Shown: in pieces, positions 1-12,900 of the stretch | How positions within the stretch are numbered: the stretch's first letter is position 1 | Layout of the letters: each line of letters starts with the position of its first letter | Assembly: GCA_002189035.1 (NCBI GenBank) | Contig: NEEC01000023.1 | Location: 62,001 to 126,000 of the forward strand | DNA length: 64,000 nt | Direction: 5' to 3' | Origin: Utricularia gibba | Lineage: Eukaryota; Streptophyta; Magnoliopsida; Lamiales; Lentibulariaceae | The notes under the pieces: model-generated | What the model was told of the DNA's origin: nothing | The model's database searches: none | Seen by the model: only the letters and a program-made list of their open reading frames with translations | Made by a program: the position numbers and the translations under genes

Positions 1-1507
1 CTGTTCAGGAAACTCTTCATATTCATAAAAAAGATGATGCTCCGCAAGATTTTGATCAGTTGGAACTGGAAAATGGTGACAATATTTCCAGTGATTTATC
101 TGTAACAAAATTTTCAGAGCTTAAATACCCCATTCCTCGAAGGAGCTTATTGAAGAATTGGAAATTGATGTATGCTATTATCGTGTATTGTGTATTCCAG
201 CTTCACGATATGGCTTACGTGGAGGTATTTTTGTTCTTGTCTTCAAATAATATGTGGGTTGGATTCACCAGAATATCAACCGGCCTCTACCGTCTTCCTT
301 TGCTAGATATTCTCTTTGTGGGCTGTCAGTCCTAGGAAACTTGGGGCTTAAGCTATAGCACTGCTGATGTGGGTGAAGTTCTTGCCATTACAGGTATGGT
401 TCCATTGTTTTAGTCTCTCACGCTCTGATATGGAGAACATGGTGAGCCTTGGTTTGAGTTTGCATCATCTCTCATCAACATGGAGAGTTTGCTGTCCCAA
501 ATCTCAAACTGCAATGCACATTTACAAGGCTCACTAAAGAGAATTTGTGTAGCTTTTTTATGTATGTCTATTAATCATCCTCAGGAATGGGATTGCTGAT
601 TTTTCAACTGCTCTTGTACCCTCAAGTGGAGAGATTACTAGGGCCGATCAATGTTTCTCGAATTGGTGGGGTACGAGTTCCGTTATCCAGTCAACACTAT
701 TTCAGAATCTAAGCATTTGCTGTTGTAACCTTTTTATGATGGTTTTTTAATCCACAGTTTCTCACAATTCCCTTGTTGTCAAGCTACCCGTTCATTGCCA
801 AGTTAACTGGTCTTGCCCTTGTGTTGGTCCTCAACAGTGCATCCGTGCTCAAGAATGTTCTCTCTGTGAGTTCTCACCATCTCTTTAACACACCATATGA
901 TATAGCAGCTTGCATGAGCCTCCCTCCTGTCCTTGTTCAGGTGTCCATATCCACAGGGCTGCTAGTTGTTCAAAATCGAGTCGTTGTAAGTTTTCTGTCA
1001 CCCATTCACATTCCTCATCATCAAATCATACATGAGAAATTATATTCGGAGACGCCCGGTAGAGCAATGCTGACTAAAGATGTGTGTTTCAGTCACAAGA
1101 GCAGAGGGGTGCTGCAAATGGGATATCCATGACAGCCATGTCCCTTTTCAAGGCAGCCGGCCCTGCCGCCGGTGGCTCCTTGTACGTTACATCAAAAACC
1201 ATCCTCTGGTTTTTACCATGGAATCCCACCCTTGATGTCTCTCTGTCTGCTTTTGATTTTCTTCTCAGGCTCTCATGGGCTGAAGGCAGACAAGATGCTC
1301 GAGTGCTTCCGGGTACAACCAAGCACTAATATTTAGATCCATACTCTCTGTTAGTAATGGTAACCAAATGGGAGACATGTTGCAGGTGCCCATATGGTGT
1401 TCTTCATGCTAAACGTGGTTGAGTTTCTGGGGCTGCTGATGTCCTTTACGCCCCTTCTTGCTCTCCCTCGAGATGGTGGAGCAGCCACTGCTGACTCCAG
1501 CCCCTGA
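1..1507 (+). CDS. ZIFL: ZIF-like major facilitator transporter, 3' part
   Basis: C-terminal part of a 12-helix MFS carrier of the ZINC INDUCED FACILITATOR-LIKE group, which exports metal chelators, organic anions or K+/auxin-linked substrates at vacuole or plasma membrane. The gene begins before the window. Exons that read well: to 224, 307-393, 585-670, 758-865, 941-985, 1093-1181, 1269-1312, 1386-1507, all with GT-AG borders. Recognisable pieces are [12 protein letters not shown] then [42 protein letters not shown] and the MFS signature-like [20 protein letters not shown]. Stop TGA is at 1505-1507. Oddity: after codon CTT at 340-342 the run GGGG at 343-346 puts the rest of exon 307-393 out of frame; one more G restores it. 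This is more likely an assembly slip than a pseudogene, because all later exons are clean. Confidence 0.85.
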
Positions 1508-1681
1508 TCATTGACTACCAGTTTGAAGAATTTTGTAGCAGGGGAACTGCAAGAGCAGATATGCAGATTCCGTCAAATGAACCCCAGGATGCTAACTACT
1601 ACTACTACTCTCTCCCTCTTCTTCAATTGTAGTTGCAGATTTTATCATCGGATTCAACTTCAGATCAGTGTTTAAAACCTT

Positions 1682-1687
1682 AATAAA
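1682..1687 (+). terminator. AATAAA poly(A) signal of the ZIFL gene
   Basis: Canonical AATAAA hexamer about 175 bases after the ZIFL stop codon, in a sensible place for 3' end formation. Confidence 0.4.
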
Positions 1688-2717
1688 GGGGTTCAGGGCC
1701 TAAACTAGGTTTTTTTATTTTAATACGATTTCGTTTATAATCCAAAGCGATTTAATATTCAGTTTTAAACGGTTCATGATTTAATTATGATTGGATCGCA
1801 ATTTAATTATGGTTTGATGTTTTCTATAAAAAAAGTATTAGATTTTTTAAGGTTTGAACTTCAATTGAATCTTTTGAATCATGAATTGTTTGTACAAACA
1901 GTTCATAATTTTTTTATAAACACTAATTCTAGATGAATTATTGTTTTGGTATAAGATTATCTATTTTAAATAATATATGTTAATTTATGAATATTTACAT
2001 ATGATGTTATTATGTACGATAATTTTTTTTATTTAATGTATGTATTTTGAGTCATTTCATAGCTATTTTGATCGTTTTACGTTTTAATTTCTCAATTATC
2101 ATGGTTCACATTAATTGGTTTTCCTTTAAAAAATGAAGTTCATTATTAAAGCATCAATTTATAATGCCATATTAAATTAAAATATTCTATCAGGTCATTA
2201 AGGAATGGCCCACTTGCACCACGTGCGGATTACCAGATTCGGTTAATATCCAAATATTAAAAAAAGTGTTTTCGGATTATACCGTTGACCGTCACCTATT
2301 CTACTTTCGTAGGAAGTCAACGCAATCCCTCCTCGCCACTCGCCAGTCAAAATTATAGTATCTATATAAATAAATGAATAATATTTTACTGTTGCTGTTA
2401 TCTTGGCAGTCAACATCTTGGGTTGACGATGTAAGCAAACCTAGGTGAAATTTCATCTAAATTTTCGCAAATTCTTCTTTCACTGAATCTGAATCGAACA
2501 AGCACATATATTCATGTTAAGTATATAATAATATGCATCATATTTGAAAATATTTAAATCAATCGATTACTAATGGTATGTAATACAATGATTCACTCAA
2601 TCTTGGTCAGGTGATGCTAAACACACTTCAGCAACAGATGCGTCTGTGTGACTACTCACCGCCAAGACAAATACTCATCGGAGATGGCTGAATGCTGCCG
2701 CTGATGTTCTCTTCTCT
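1688..2717. other. AT-rich spacer
   Basis: No coding sequence recognised. Very AT-rich with long T and A runs. Positions 1881-1906 form a near-perfect inverted repeat (atgaattgtttg / caaacagttcat). No transposon ends or target duplications could be identified. Confidence 0.5.
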
Positions 2718-3261
2718 TCACTTGACGTAATCGCAGACGCCCATGGAACACGTAGTGCACTTGGTGAAGCTGCAGCTGTTGCAGTGGCGCGGATTGCTCA
2801 TCACGTTGATGCATCTCCCATTGCAGCACCTTGACTGAAGGCTGCACCTGCGTCTGCACCCACCGCAGTTTCTTGAATCCCATCTGATATCCACGCACGC
2901 GCTGCCGCACCTTACCCGCCCGCCCGGGCACCGCCTTCTCCTCATCCCGTTGCTCCTCCGGGAGAGCTCCGATTCCGTCGAGTTCGTCACTGCCATCGCC
3001 GCCCTTCTACCCAGTCCGCCCGTCACGGCACCTTCACAACACAGCAGCCGAGTTTTGTCAGTCACCAAGCTACACAGTTACAATGCTGTACAGTAAAAAC
3101 CTACTGAAATCAGGGCCTTGTTCGCGAGACATGATGTGTAAAGGCATGTGGCCTTGGAGCTGCTGCCATAACCCAGCATCCATTTTCGCCGCCACCAGAA
3201 TCGCCGTCACGGCGGCTCCGGCTACCACAATAAAGATCAAAGCTTTCATCAGCTTGGCCAT
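2718..3261 (-). CDS. STIG1-family secreted cysteine-rich peptide
   Basis: Resembles the stigma-specific STIG1/GRIM REAPER family of secreted apoplastic peptides. The N-terminus, from ATG at 3261, has a hydrophobic signal or anchor (MAKLMKALIFIVVAGAAVTA) and ends with the family-like SRFLL. The C-terminal domain has about 14 cysteines in the STIG1 order, including CGSACVDIRWDSRNCGGC, RCCNGRCINVMSN and GVCDYVK, with stop TGA at 2718-2720. The two parts lie in different frames: the signal frame hits TAG just after SIVTV, and the Cys-rich frame opens there. Members of this family are usually intronless. Either a one-base indel or a very short GT..AG segment (3070-3100) lies between them. The family call is firm, the joined structure is not. 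Confidence 0.7.
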
Positions 3262-3460
3262 CTTCGCTCTGACTGGCTTACCGGGAGATAAAAAACACAC
3301 AGGCGATGAAGGGCTTTTATACAGGAGGAGTCAAAAACTGAGGCTAGCAGATTAAACAACAAATCATCGAGCGTTGGCTTCCTCTTTTGACTGTGGCGCA
3401 GGCACGTGGAGTTTCTGAGAATACCCTCACCAGTTCATCCCTATTACCCTAAAACTACCT

Positions 3461-3774
3461 GTAAGAAAACTTTTATTTGATTTTTGCTTTTAAAAATAAC
3501 ATTTAAGGTATATAATAGTATATTAAAATCAAGTGATTTTAAAAAATAATAATATATTAATTTTTTTAAATTCAATGCAACTTTTTTATACTAATTTAAA
3601 ACTATATTTACAATTCTCCATGTGAGAAAACTTTATTTGATTTTCGCTGTTAAAAAAATTAGGTATGTAATTGTACATTAAATTTATGTGATTTTAACAG
3701 AAAAAATTATAATAATATATTCATTTCTTAAAATTGAAGCTTTTTATACTAATTTAAAATTATATTTACAATTT
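3461..3774. repeat. Diverged tandem duplication, unit about 160 bp
   Basis: Two consecutive AT-rich units (about 3461-3615 and 3616-3774) share the start gagaaaactt-tatttgattttcgct, a middle aataatatatt and the end ttttatactaatttaaaa-tatatttacaatt, with scattered differences. They look like an old direct duplication in the spacer between the STIG1 and BODYGUARD-like genes. Confidence 0.6.
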
Positions 3775-4864
3775 TAATGAAAAAGCACAAATACTTAATT
3801 CAATAAAAACTGAATTATTCTAACACTAAAAGCACGTGCGCATAAAATCTGAATTTGGATATGATTTTTAAATCATTGATTTGGCGCCGTTTTCTCCATC
3901 GACTGCGAGTTTTTATTTTAAATCATTGATTTTTACATCTTAATTACGTTGACACCGTCAACGGGGTGCGGTTTTAATTAAGACGGGCGGGCTGGCCTGA
4001 TGATGCAATTTTTCCAAGATTGGGACATTTTTTTTATTACATCTTTTTATGTGTTTAAAATTAATCAATATTTGAAATTCAATTAATTTGATGGGTGATG
4101 GGGTCTAAATCGAATTCGGTTAATTGATTATTGAAAATGAGCTGAAAGGTGCCCTGATGAATTGGTGCAGGCCAACAGGTTGATATGTGTCAGAAATTTG
4201 ACAGTAACGGTCGATTTGGAAAGATTGAAAAGTAGTTGAATTATGGTAGAGCAGACGTTAATTATCTGAAAAGCAGGATCACAGTACATATTACAAGCGT
4301 AAAAAGCAACCGACATCTACATAATTCAGGATTCGATCCGATTGGACTCTTCTATAAGTCTGAGAAATTCTAAAGATAAAAAGGATTGAAGTCTAAACCT
4401 CCTATTCTATATTTTCTCTCCTCCTCCGTCTAGTAAAGATCATTTTCTGGTAAACTCTAACAGTTCCATGATTTTTCCATTTCTCCGGTGATTTCCACAT
4501 AAAAAACCATTGTGTCTCTTTATTTCTGTTAATGGTACCAAGCAAAACACTTACGCCATAACCTATACAATGCATCTGATCATATACATAATCTGAAAAT
4601 CAACTTCTGTTCGAATATCGATTTTCTCCCTCAACAATGGATTTTTTCTAACACATAATTTGACAAGATGTGATTTCGAAAATTAAAAATTGAGATTTTT
4701 TAATTTATTAATTTTTAAAAGACAAAAATATACATTTTTAAATTTAAAATTAATCCATATTTGATAATTAAATTATTTTGAAACATTTTTTTTAAACATA
4801 AGTTATTACAAACATGATCTAAAAAACAGCCCAAATCTTTATCCTGATTAGTGTTTTAGGAAGT
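3775..4864. other. AT-rich spacer
   Basis: No convincing coding sequence. Small open frames on both strands have no recognisable family. Poly-A/T tracts dominate. Confidence 0.4.
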
Positions 4865-6696
4865 CTAGCAACAAGAATCCCACACATGCTCCAAATCTCT
4901 TGTAAACTCCAGATTTCTACCAGCAATGATACTTTCGTGATCAAACTTGTCCAATGTTTTCAGTTCCACTTCTGGGAAATTCAGCTTCATCTTCAAGCTG
5001 CACTCCACAGGCACCACTGTATCCTGCAATCCGTGAGCAACATGAATCCTCACACCAGCAGCCTTCACCATCTCCAGGTGCTTGTCTGTAAGTTTGGAAC
5101 CACCGCATATCACATTGTGCATCGTGTGCCAGGCCGAATGGTGCGTGTGGCGTGTCGTGTCCGTGATGAAGAAATGGAGTTCACTGAAGAACAAGAGAGA
5201 CAATGTAAAGAGGATGAGGGGGATGCCTACAGTCAGCATAAGAATACTTCCCATTTTTCATGTTGTTGCAGGATAAAGAAGGACAGGGTTCACAGAGAAG
5301 ATGTAAATTACCTGACTCTCATAACCAGCTTCAGAATCCTTTCCCATGTTCTATGGTTACGGCAGAAGAAGAAGCAAACACCCCTCCCACGTGCTCGTAC
5401 CATGACATTACTGCACCGGCAAACGCCATCGGTGGCCATATTCGCCTTGGTGCAAGAGTGTTGAGTACTTGTGCAACTACATCATCCTCTCCCAGGGAGG
5501 AGAAATATGGCTGAAATTTTTGAATAACAGAAGCTGTGTTAGAATGGGAACAAGTTGATCTGTCTTATAACGGACATCAGTGTTCTTAAAATGCAGAAAA
5601 CATCAATGTGGATGCACTGAAGAAGCATCGTTGACAAGGATCAGTATGAAGAGGGAAAGGTACTAACAGGGGCTACCAAATAGATTGATTTCACCGATGC
5701 AGGGTGCCTCGCAGCTAATGCTAATGCAATCAAACAACCCATGGAGTTGGCAACCAAGTGAAATGTCTTCAGCTCAAAAGCATTGATAACCGATTCCTCA
5801 ATCACATCAAGATGATCATTCAATGTATACAAACAGTCTCTTGGTTTTGAACTCCTTCCAAATCCCAGTAGATCAACAGCATATAAGTTGTACCTGTTCT
5901 TAGAATGTTCAGAAAGATATGGAAACACTAATTCTTTCCAAATGGATGAGGACAAGAGAAATCCATGTATAAATATAACATTCTCGAAACCACCATCTTT
6001 CTCAATAGCCACCTTGCCTGCAACATCAAAAAAAGCACCTTATTCCCATCCGTGATTTGATGAATCAAAGCCCAGATAACTATCATACTACACATGATTC
6101 AAAAGCATCACACCATTCTCTTGCAAAACAGCGTTTTTTTTGTAGATCACTGTTGCAACCATCCAAAATATGAAATGAACAATGAATACAGTCACGTTAA
6201 ACAGGCATCCTAAGCAATAGCAACAGTATACCATTCCCAGCATCTTGGCGCCTAACGGCAACATGGAGCGGAGAACCATTACAATCCTTCATCCATGAAA
6301 CACAAGACTCGCACCCACAATCCGACCACCTATTCCCACGACGTTCAACTAAAACTGATGCATTTTCACCCCTAGTTCGAGGAAAATTCAATAAACCCAT
6401 TTGTCTTAAGAAGCTTTTTCTTCCATGGAGGCTTTCAGAAAGCCCGTTGTCCCCGTCTGGAACCCCCTGCGCCCCGAACAGTAGCATGAAGAAGGAGTTC
6501 CTTCATAGAATTCATCAAGGAATCTGAAGACGACACACATTACGGCATCGAGAATATCCAGCAAGAAGAAGACAACGAAGCTGGTAGCTGAAATCAGGAA
6601 TTCCGAGAAAAGCATTTCCATAGAAACAGGATTACCGATCTCGATCGCAGTTCTGGAGGGCCGCATGAATTTAGTAAACTTTATAGGGGAGGCCAA
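4865..6696 (-). CDS. BDG: BODYGUARD-like alpha/beta hydrolase
   Basis: Alpha/beta-hydrolase of the BODYGUARD family, extracellular proteins needed for cuticle formation. Four exons: 6696-6232, 6017-5668, 5510-5312, 5183-4865. Exon 1 has the N-terminal membrane segment FFLLDILDAVMCVVFRFLDEF and the family block RWSDCGCESCVSWM. Exon 2 has FIHGFLLSSSIWKE, VDLLGFGRSSKP and the nucleophile elbow VANSMGC (Ser). Exon 4 has AWHTMHNVICGG, HGLQDTVVPVECS (acid) and FDHESI (His). Two frame breaks occur, each solved by one extra G on the coding strand: in the C runs within 6451-6475 (between SSCYC and GLSESLHGRK), and at 5381-5388 (between WYEHVGG and HRTWERILKLVMRV). Every catalytic block is preserved, which favours assembly error over gene decay. 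The start at 6696 is the first ATG before the membrane segment. Confidence 0.88.
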
Positions 6697-7403
6697 CTTG
6701 TACGTAGTTTGAACACGTCTCCACTGCCATAGCCACTGAATTCATTGCGATCCCTACAGCCAGGTCTTTCTTCCCCTTTTTCCACAGACAACAAGAGACA
6801 AAGTGGTGTGGTGTGGTATCCTGAGTAGTCAACCATTCCACTGGCATCTCTGGTTTGAAGATGATGATCTACAAATCTGATCCATACCGCAATTAAGAAA
6901 TTATCAAAATTCTAAATGCTCGCATTCTAAAATGATTGAATATGGATTCTGTTGTATGATAAATTTATATACAAGCAAATTCATATATTTCTATTCTTCC
7001 AAAATTGATATTTCACTTTTATAAAAATAATATTAAAAAAGTTTTTAAGTTTTTTAATTTTTTAAATAGAAATAACTTGCTTTCATAGCAAATTTATTTT
7101 TAGAATATTTTTAAAAAATATAATTGTTCCAAATAAATATTTATTTTAACTTTCATTCATTTGAATTTCAGAATTTGTAATGAATTAAATTAAAATGTGA
7201 TCAATCTCTACCCATTTGAATTTCAGATTTCTATCTTTTTATTTGGTTTGTTTTCAAGGGTTTTGTGCTTTTTTCCTTCACACCCTCGACCTCGAGCCCT
7301 CAACGCGACCGTACCAAAACCGACGGTTTGAAAGGCGAAGGTGCTGCAGGTCGACAAACCCTAGTCTCTGAGGGGGAACAGCCGCCGTTGCGATTGAAGG
7401 TCG
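6697..7403. promoter_or_regulatory. Shared 5' region between BODYGUARD-like and RRP1 genes
   Basis: The 0.7 kb between two divergent start codons must hold both promoters. The centre (about 6890-7250) is AT-rich and the flanks are GC-richer leaders. No specific element can be assigned confidently. Confidence 0.4.
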
Positions 7404-9054
7404 ATGAAGAAGAGGTCTCGAGAGCCGAAGCCTCTGCATCCTGTTCTTGTGTCTGTTGTAGCAGGTCCGGCGCTGATCAAGTACTTGGCCTCATGCAATT
7501 CCAGGCTTAGATCTCAATCCTTGAACCTCATTCACTCATGGCTGTCGTCGGAGCCCCATCTTCTCTCCGAGCCTGATATCGGAAGGCTCTGGAAGGGTCT
7601 GTTTTACTGCCTATGGCATTCCGACAAGACGCAAAACCAGGTAGCGTTGATCAATCGTCTCACTTCATTGTTTATTTCGCTTCAACCACCGCTTTCCCTG
7701 GAGTTCTTTCGTGGGTTTTTGGTGACGCTTAGGAGGGAATGGCCTGGGATTGATAGACTGAGGTTAGATAAGTTTTATTTGTTGATACGGCGTTTTGTGC
7801 GAGTCCTGCTTGAAATGTTTAGGTCGAGAGGTTGGGATCTGGATGTAGTGGGCGACTATTTTGGTGTGTTAGATAAATATGGGTTTACGGCAGAGGATAA
7901 ACTTCGGGGGAATGGGTTGAATTATCATGTTGTATCCGTGTTTTTGGAAGAGTTGAAAGGTGTTGGTTTTCCCATGAAGAGTGAGGTCGTATGCGCGATT
8001 TTAAGACCCTTTTTTGCGGCAATTCTCAAGTCCCAAGACAAGATTTTGTTGGGCAAGATGAAAAGTTGTGTTTTTGATGAGCTGTTGAAGATGGGTAGAG
8101 ACTTGCTTGCAAAGAAGAAGATGGGAGTCACTTGTGATGGGCAGGATGGGGCTGTGTTACTAGGTATTGCTGCCTTAACAATGGGATTGTCAGACAAGTT
8201 ATACGAAGTTGGTTCAGACATAGTCTGCATTCAGGGGAACAGGAAGTTTGTTTGGGTCTGCATGAGGAGTTTCAGAAGTTAGAAAAGGAGCTGGAGTCAT
8301 CTGGTATCGAAATTGCTATCCCTGAATACATTGCTGCTGATGATGATGAGTTGCCTGCTCAGTTGATACCCCTGGAGTGTCGTGAATCTCTGCGAGATGG
8401 GGGATACAAACAATTGTTGACACAAATGATGATTGCCTTAAGAAGCGTAAGAAGGCAAAGACAGGTGCCAAAGGACAGGATAACAAGAAGAAAGAGACCA
8501 GAAGACGTGAAAATGCAGTCTTAGAAACTTCTTCAGTCTATAAAAATGATGTGATTCCTAGTTCTGTAGACGCTGTGTCTAACGAGCTGCAATCTGATAC
8601 CGATGAAATAATGATTAATGAAACGGATGTTTGCAGACGTTTTGAGGAAGTTGATGCTGAGCCTGATATCAAGAGTGACGATCCAGGCTCTCCCAAAACC
8701 CCAGTATCCTTGATGAAGCGAAAGAGAACTGATGCTGCAAGCAAGCATGATAATGGTGAGCAAAACGCATTCGAGGTCGGAGTCGTTGGCTCCAACAACA
8801 GTGTAGGAAAAAGCAGGAAGAAAGTCCGGTTTGCTATGAACCGCAACCTAGTTTGGCAACCCCAGAATCCATTGCCTCCGGAGAACCTGAGACTGCCTCC
8901 ATCAGTCACTCCCAGAGGAAGCGCGTTGAAAATGGGTGTTCCTCCAGGCCCCATTTTAGAAACACTGCCTTCTCAAAAGGGATCCAAAAAGAAGAAGCAG
9001 AAGAAGAAGAAGAAGCAGAAGAAGAAGAAGAAGAGCAGCCCCCAAGTAGATTGA
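7404..9054 (+). CDS. RRP1: RRP1/Nop52-type ribosomal RNA processing protein
   Basis: Nucleolar pre-rRNA processing factor (Nop52/RRP1 family) acting in 60S subunit maturation. The intronless gene starts at ATG 7404. The N-terminal Nop52 domain has FRLRSQSLN-like text, LWKGLFYCLWHSDKTQNQ, LRREWPGIDRLRLDKFY and IRRFVRVLLEMF. The family block QGNRK precedes HEEFQKLEKEL. The C-terminal third is acidic then very basic, with GKSRKKVRFAMNRNLVWQ and a lysine-rich end encoded by AAG repeats (8985-9033). The reading frame changes twice: at 8251-8256 (TTTGGG) and at 8399-8403 (GGGGG). One added base at each gives continuous family-like sequence from QGNRK through the basic tail to the stop at 9052-9054. 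The conserved text on both sides argues for a working gene with assembly indels. Confidence 0.85.
8985..9033 (+). repeat. AAG-rich simple repeat coding the RRP1 lysine tail
   Basis: Runs of AAG separated by CAG code for Lys with occasional Gln. The opposite strand and shifted frame give Ser- or Glu-rich shadow ORFs that are not genes. Confidence 0.8.
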
Positions 9055-9940
9055 GCATGGCCGAGTCTTCCGTGACTAGTTTGCAGAAGAAGCAAATGAT
9101 GATATCTAACTGAGGCCACTTCACTTCCAGGATTGGTGTGTTCCCTCATCGTTCTTCTATACCTTTTTCCATCAACCATTCTTTTTTGTATGTCAATTTA
9201 GCATCTCTTAAACATCTGGAACTACACTACTCACCGGAGACGGACGGTCCTTCGAATTGGCTTCTGGCTGATCGGAGTGGAGACTGGTGTTCCGTACAAC
9301 TTACATCATTAATTGACAAGCTAATATTTTCTTTTTTTAATCCGATTTTCCTGGAGTAAAATGATTTGAAATAAAAAAATAGATAAAGAACGATTTAAAT
9401 TTTATTATTTATTAAAAAAATTAAAAATATATTTTTGAAAAAAAACGAACGATTTAATTGTAATTAGAAATGTTTACGATTTTTTTTTGTAATTTAAAAT
9501 ATGGTTTTTACTTATCGTGTATAACCTAATAAATAGATATAAATGCTTATATTCTGTAGATGATTTCTTTAATTTATATGGGAATTGGGAAAAAAAAAGA
9601 ATAAAAAATTACTTTAAAACGGTTGCTATGGAAGCTTCTTTTCGTTTGATTTCTTTTTTCTTTTGTTTTTTTTTTTTAGTATCGCAATTAGATTTGGCTT
9701 TCTTTTCCCGGCGACTCCGCCGCGTACCTACCGGCCTCAACGACTCCCTTTCTCTTGGCTGGTGGGATCAATATAAACTCCTCCAGCTGCTGTTCTTCGC
9801 TTTCAAATGGGGATTACTTCTCTCTGTTGATGTATAAATCAATCGGAGGGCAATTCGGAATTTAAGTGAAGGATTTGGGTTTTCTTTTCGTTGTTTCTTT
9901 TTGTTGATTGCTGGAAAGTTTTTTTTAGGCGAAGGGTAGA
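9055..9940. other. Spacer and leader of the P450 reductase gene
   Basis: AT-rich 3' flank of RRP1 (poly-A/T about 9360-9680), then a GC-richer leader from about 9700. No separate gene is recognised. Confidence 0.4.
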
Positions 9941-12900
9941 ATGGAACCCACATCGGCGAGGATCTCGTTTTTTGACTTGGTGGCGGCGATCTTGAAGGGA
10001 AGCAAGATCGATGATTCTCGCGCCTTGGGGAACTCGTCGGAGTTGATTACTTATTTGGTAGAGAAAAGGGAGCTTGTGATGCTGCTTACGACCTCGTTTG
10101 CGGTGCTGATTGGCTGCGTGGTTGTACTGATGTGGCGGCGCTCAAATGGATCAGCGAAGAATAGGGATGTGGTGCCGATCAAACTGGTCGTTCCAAAGCG
10201 GGGGGAGGATGACGACGAGGGGCCAACGATGGGAAGAAGAAAGTTTGCATCTTTTTTGGGACTCAGACTGGAACCGCCGAAGGCTTTGCCAAGGTAAAGG
10301 GTTTAAAAGTTTCTTCCATTCTTTTTTGTATGTATATGCTAAAAAGATTAAAGAATGTGCGCCTTTCTTCCAAGTCTTAGCTGATACTTTATGCTTGGCA
10401 TTTTTCTGTTCCGAATTCCACAGGCATTTGCTGAAGAAGGCAGAGCTCGATATCCGCAGGCCGTATTCAAAGTTATTGATCTGGTGTGTTTTACTAGTGC
10501 AAACTTCCCGTATTTCTTTTTTACCGATAATTAAGGGAATCAGCTTTTTGATAAATGATGACAGGATGAGTATGCTGCTGAAGATGAAGAATATGAGGAA
10601 AAATTGAAGAAGGAGATATTGGCATTCTTCTTCCTTGCGTCGTATGTTTATTGATCATTTCTCTGTGTTCATTTTTTTGGGGCAATATTCTGAATATTTC
10701 AGGGACCTAAACAATTGTGTGATTTCTGAGTGCAGATATGGAGATGGTGAGCCCACTGACAATGCAGCCAGATTCTATAGATGGTTTACTGAGGTGAAAC
10801 GTCTGATATAGGTTTATATGAGGTTTTCATTTGGCCCATGGAAACTGAAGTCCAACAATTCTTGCTATAAAACAGGAAGCCGTGAGGGGGGAATGGCTGA
10901 CCAATCTTCAGTATGGAATATTTGGCCTTGGGAATAGACAATATGAGCATTTCAACAAGGTTTGCTACAGTGTACAATAGCATTTGGCGGCTTCAACAGA
11001 TTGAAAAGGTTTCACAGTGTTTTGTAATGATTTCTTCTTTATTTTTTCGTACAACAGATTGCAAAGGTGGTCGACAAGATCATGATTGATCAAGGTAATT
11101 GGTTAGACGCACACCCAACATTCAGTTGTATTTAAGAGTGGTCGGTGGAGATTTCTATTTGCATCAGCGACATTAAAGACGCTAGTGGTTGCAATGCCTG
11201 TTGGGTTGGATGATGCATTCTATTTGCATCATCTTTGGAAGAATTGAAACTTAAAATGGGTTGGATGATTCTGTTCAGTTCTTCATCAAGCCAAAATAAT
11301 TTTCATCCTTATACACATCATTGCATTCTGAAGTTAGGAGTGCTTTTGAGCTATACGTATCCTGGCTCACTCTTTTGTTGTTGTGTTTTCTTTTTTTTTT
11401 TTTTCTTCTCCTTCATACCTGATACTTGCGTACCTTCAGGTGGAAAGCAGCTTGTCCCACTCGGTCTTGGAGATGATGATCAGTGCATTGAAGATGATTT
11501 TTCTGCATGGTAAATGTCTACAAGCTGTCTTGGCATGATTTTTGAACACAACATGATTGATTCTTGCATCATGATTGCAGGCGTGAATTGGTGTGGCCGG
11601 AATTGGATAAGTTGCTCCGGAGTGAAGATGATACATCTGTTGCTACTCCATACACTGCTACCATATTGGAATACCGAGTTGTGTTCCATGACTCATCGGA
11701 GCAAACCATACTGGATCACAGCTCCACTGATGCTTCTATCAATGGAGGCATGATACATGATGCTCAGCATCCTTGCAAGTAAATGCGTACATCTGTTTTT
11801 CCTTTGGGTGTTCCGATCATTGTCCTATCATGAATAACACCGGTAACCTCTTTGATTGAAGATTAAATGTTGCTGCTAAAAGAGAACTTCATACCCCAGC
11901 ATCGGACCGATTTTGCACTCACTTAGAATTTGACATATCTGGCACCAGTCTCCGGTACACTTTTAAGTCTCCATTTACTTGTGATTAAATTTTGGATTCT
12001 ACTGTGTTTTAGGATGCCCAAGTGGAAACTCTAAGTTTCACCAATATCTTACACTTGTTTATTTGCACAGGTATGAAACAGGTGATCATGTTGGTGTATA
12101 CTGCAATAATTTGATTGAAACTGTGGAGGAAGCAGAAAGGTTACTGAATGTTTCTCCACAAACATTCTTCTCAATCCACACGGATAACGAGGATGGGTCT
12201 CCCATTAGTGGAAGCTCATCTTTGCCACCTCCCTTTCCACCATGCACGTTGCGAGTTGCACTAACTCAATATGCAGATCTTTTGAGTTCTCCAAAAAAGG
12301 TACCAAGGCTTCCTGGAACGATGGTTTGAAATGCAGTTGGGATCTAATTTTTCCTCTGTTTTCCAGTCTGCTTTACTTGCGTTAGCAGCTTATGCATCTA
12401 ACCCAGAAGAAGCGGATCGACTGAGATATCTAGCTTCCCCTAGCGGAAAGGTTCATGATGATTCGCCTTGATGATGTTGTATTCTTTCAATGATCAAGCA
12501 TGCTCCTAAACCTGTTGTTCTATCAAACATATTATGCACTCCAGGAGGAATATGCTCAGTATATAGTTGCAAGCCAGAGAAGTTTACTTGAGGTCATGGC
12601 TGACTTCCCATCTGCAGTACCTCCAATTGGTGTATTCTTTGCTGCTATTGCCCCTCGACTCCAGCCGAGATTTTATTCCATCTCATCCTCCCCAAAGTTA
12701 GTGTTACTTGTTTTGGCATAGTTGTTTCATCGGTTTGATTTAAACTTCTGTATCATGCATTCTCACCATCAGTTATTTCCTGTAGGATTGCACCATCCAG
12801 AATCCATGTTACCTGTGCCCTGGTTTATGATGAAATGCCAACAGGACGAATTCACAAGGGCGTGTGCTCAACATGGATGAAGGTATTTCTGTAGAATTGT

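Noticed and set aside
343-346. ZIFL, BODYGUARD-like, UMAMIT and others as pseudogenes
   Set aside because: Each has only one-base run-length breaks with all catalytic or membrane blocks and splice sites intact; decayed genes would show stops, larger deletions and substitutions.
8906-9179. Ser- or Phe-rich minus-strand ORFs and a Glu-rich plus ORF near 9000
   Set aside because: Shadows of the AAG repeat that codes for the RRP1 lysine tail.
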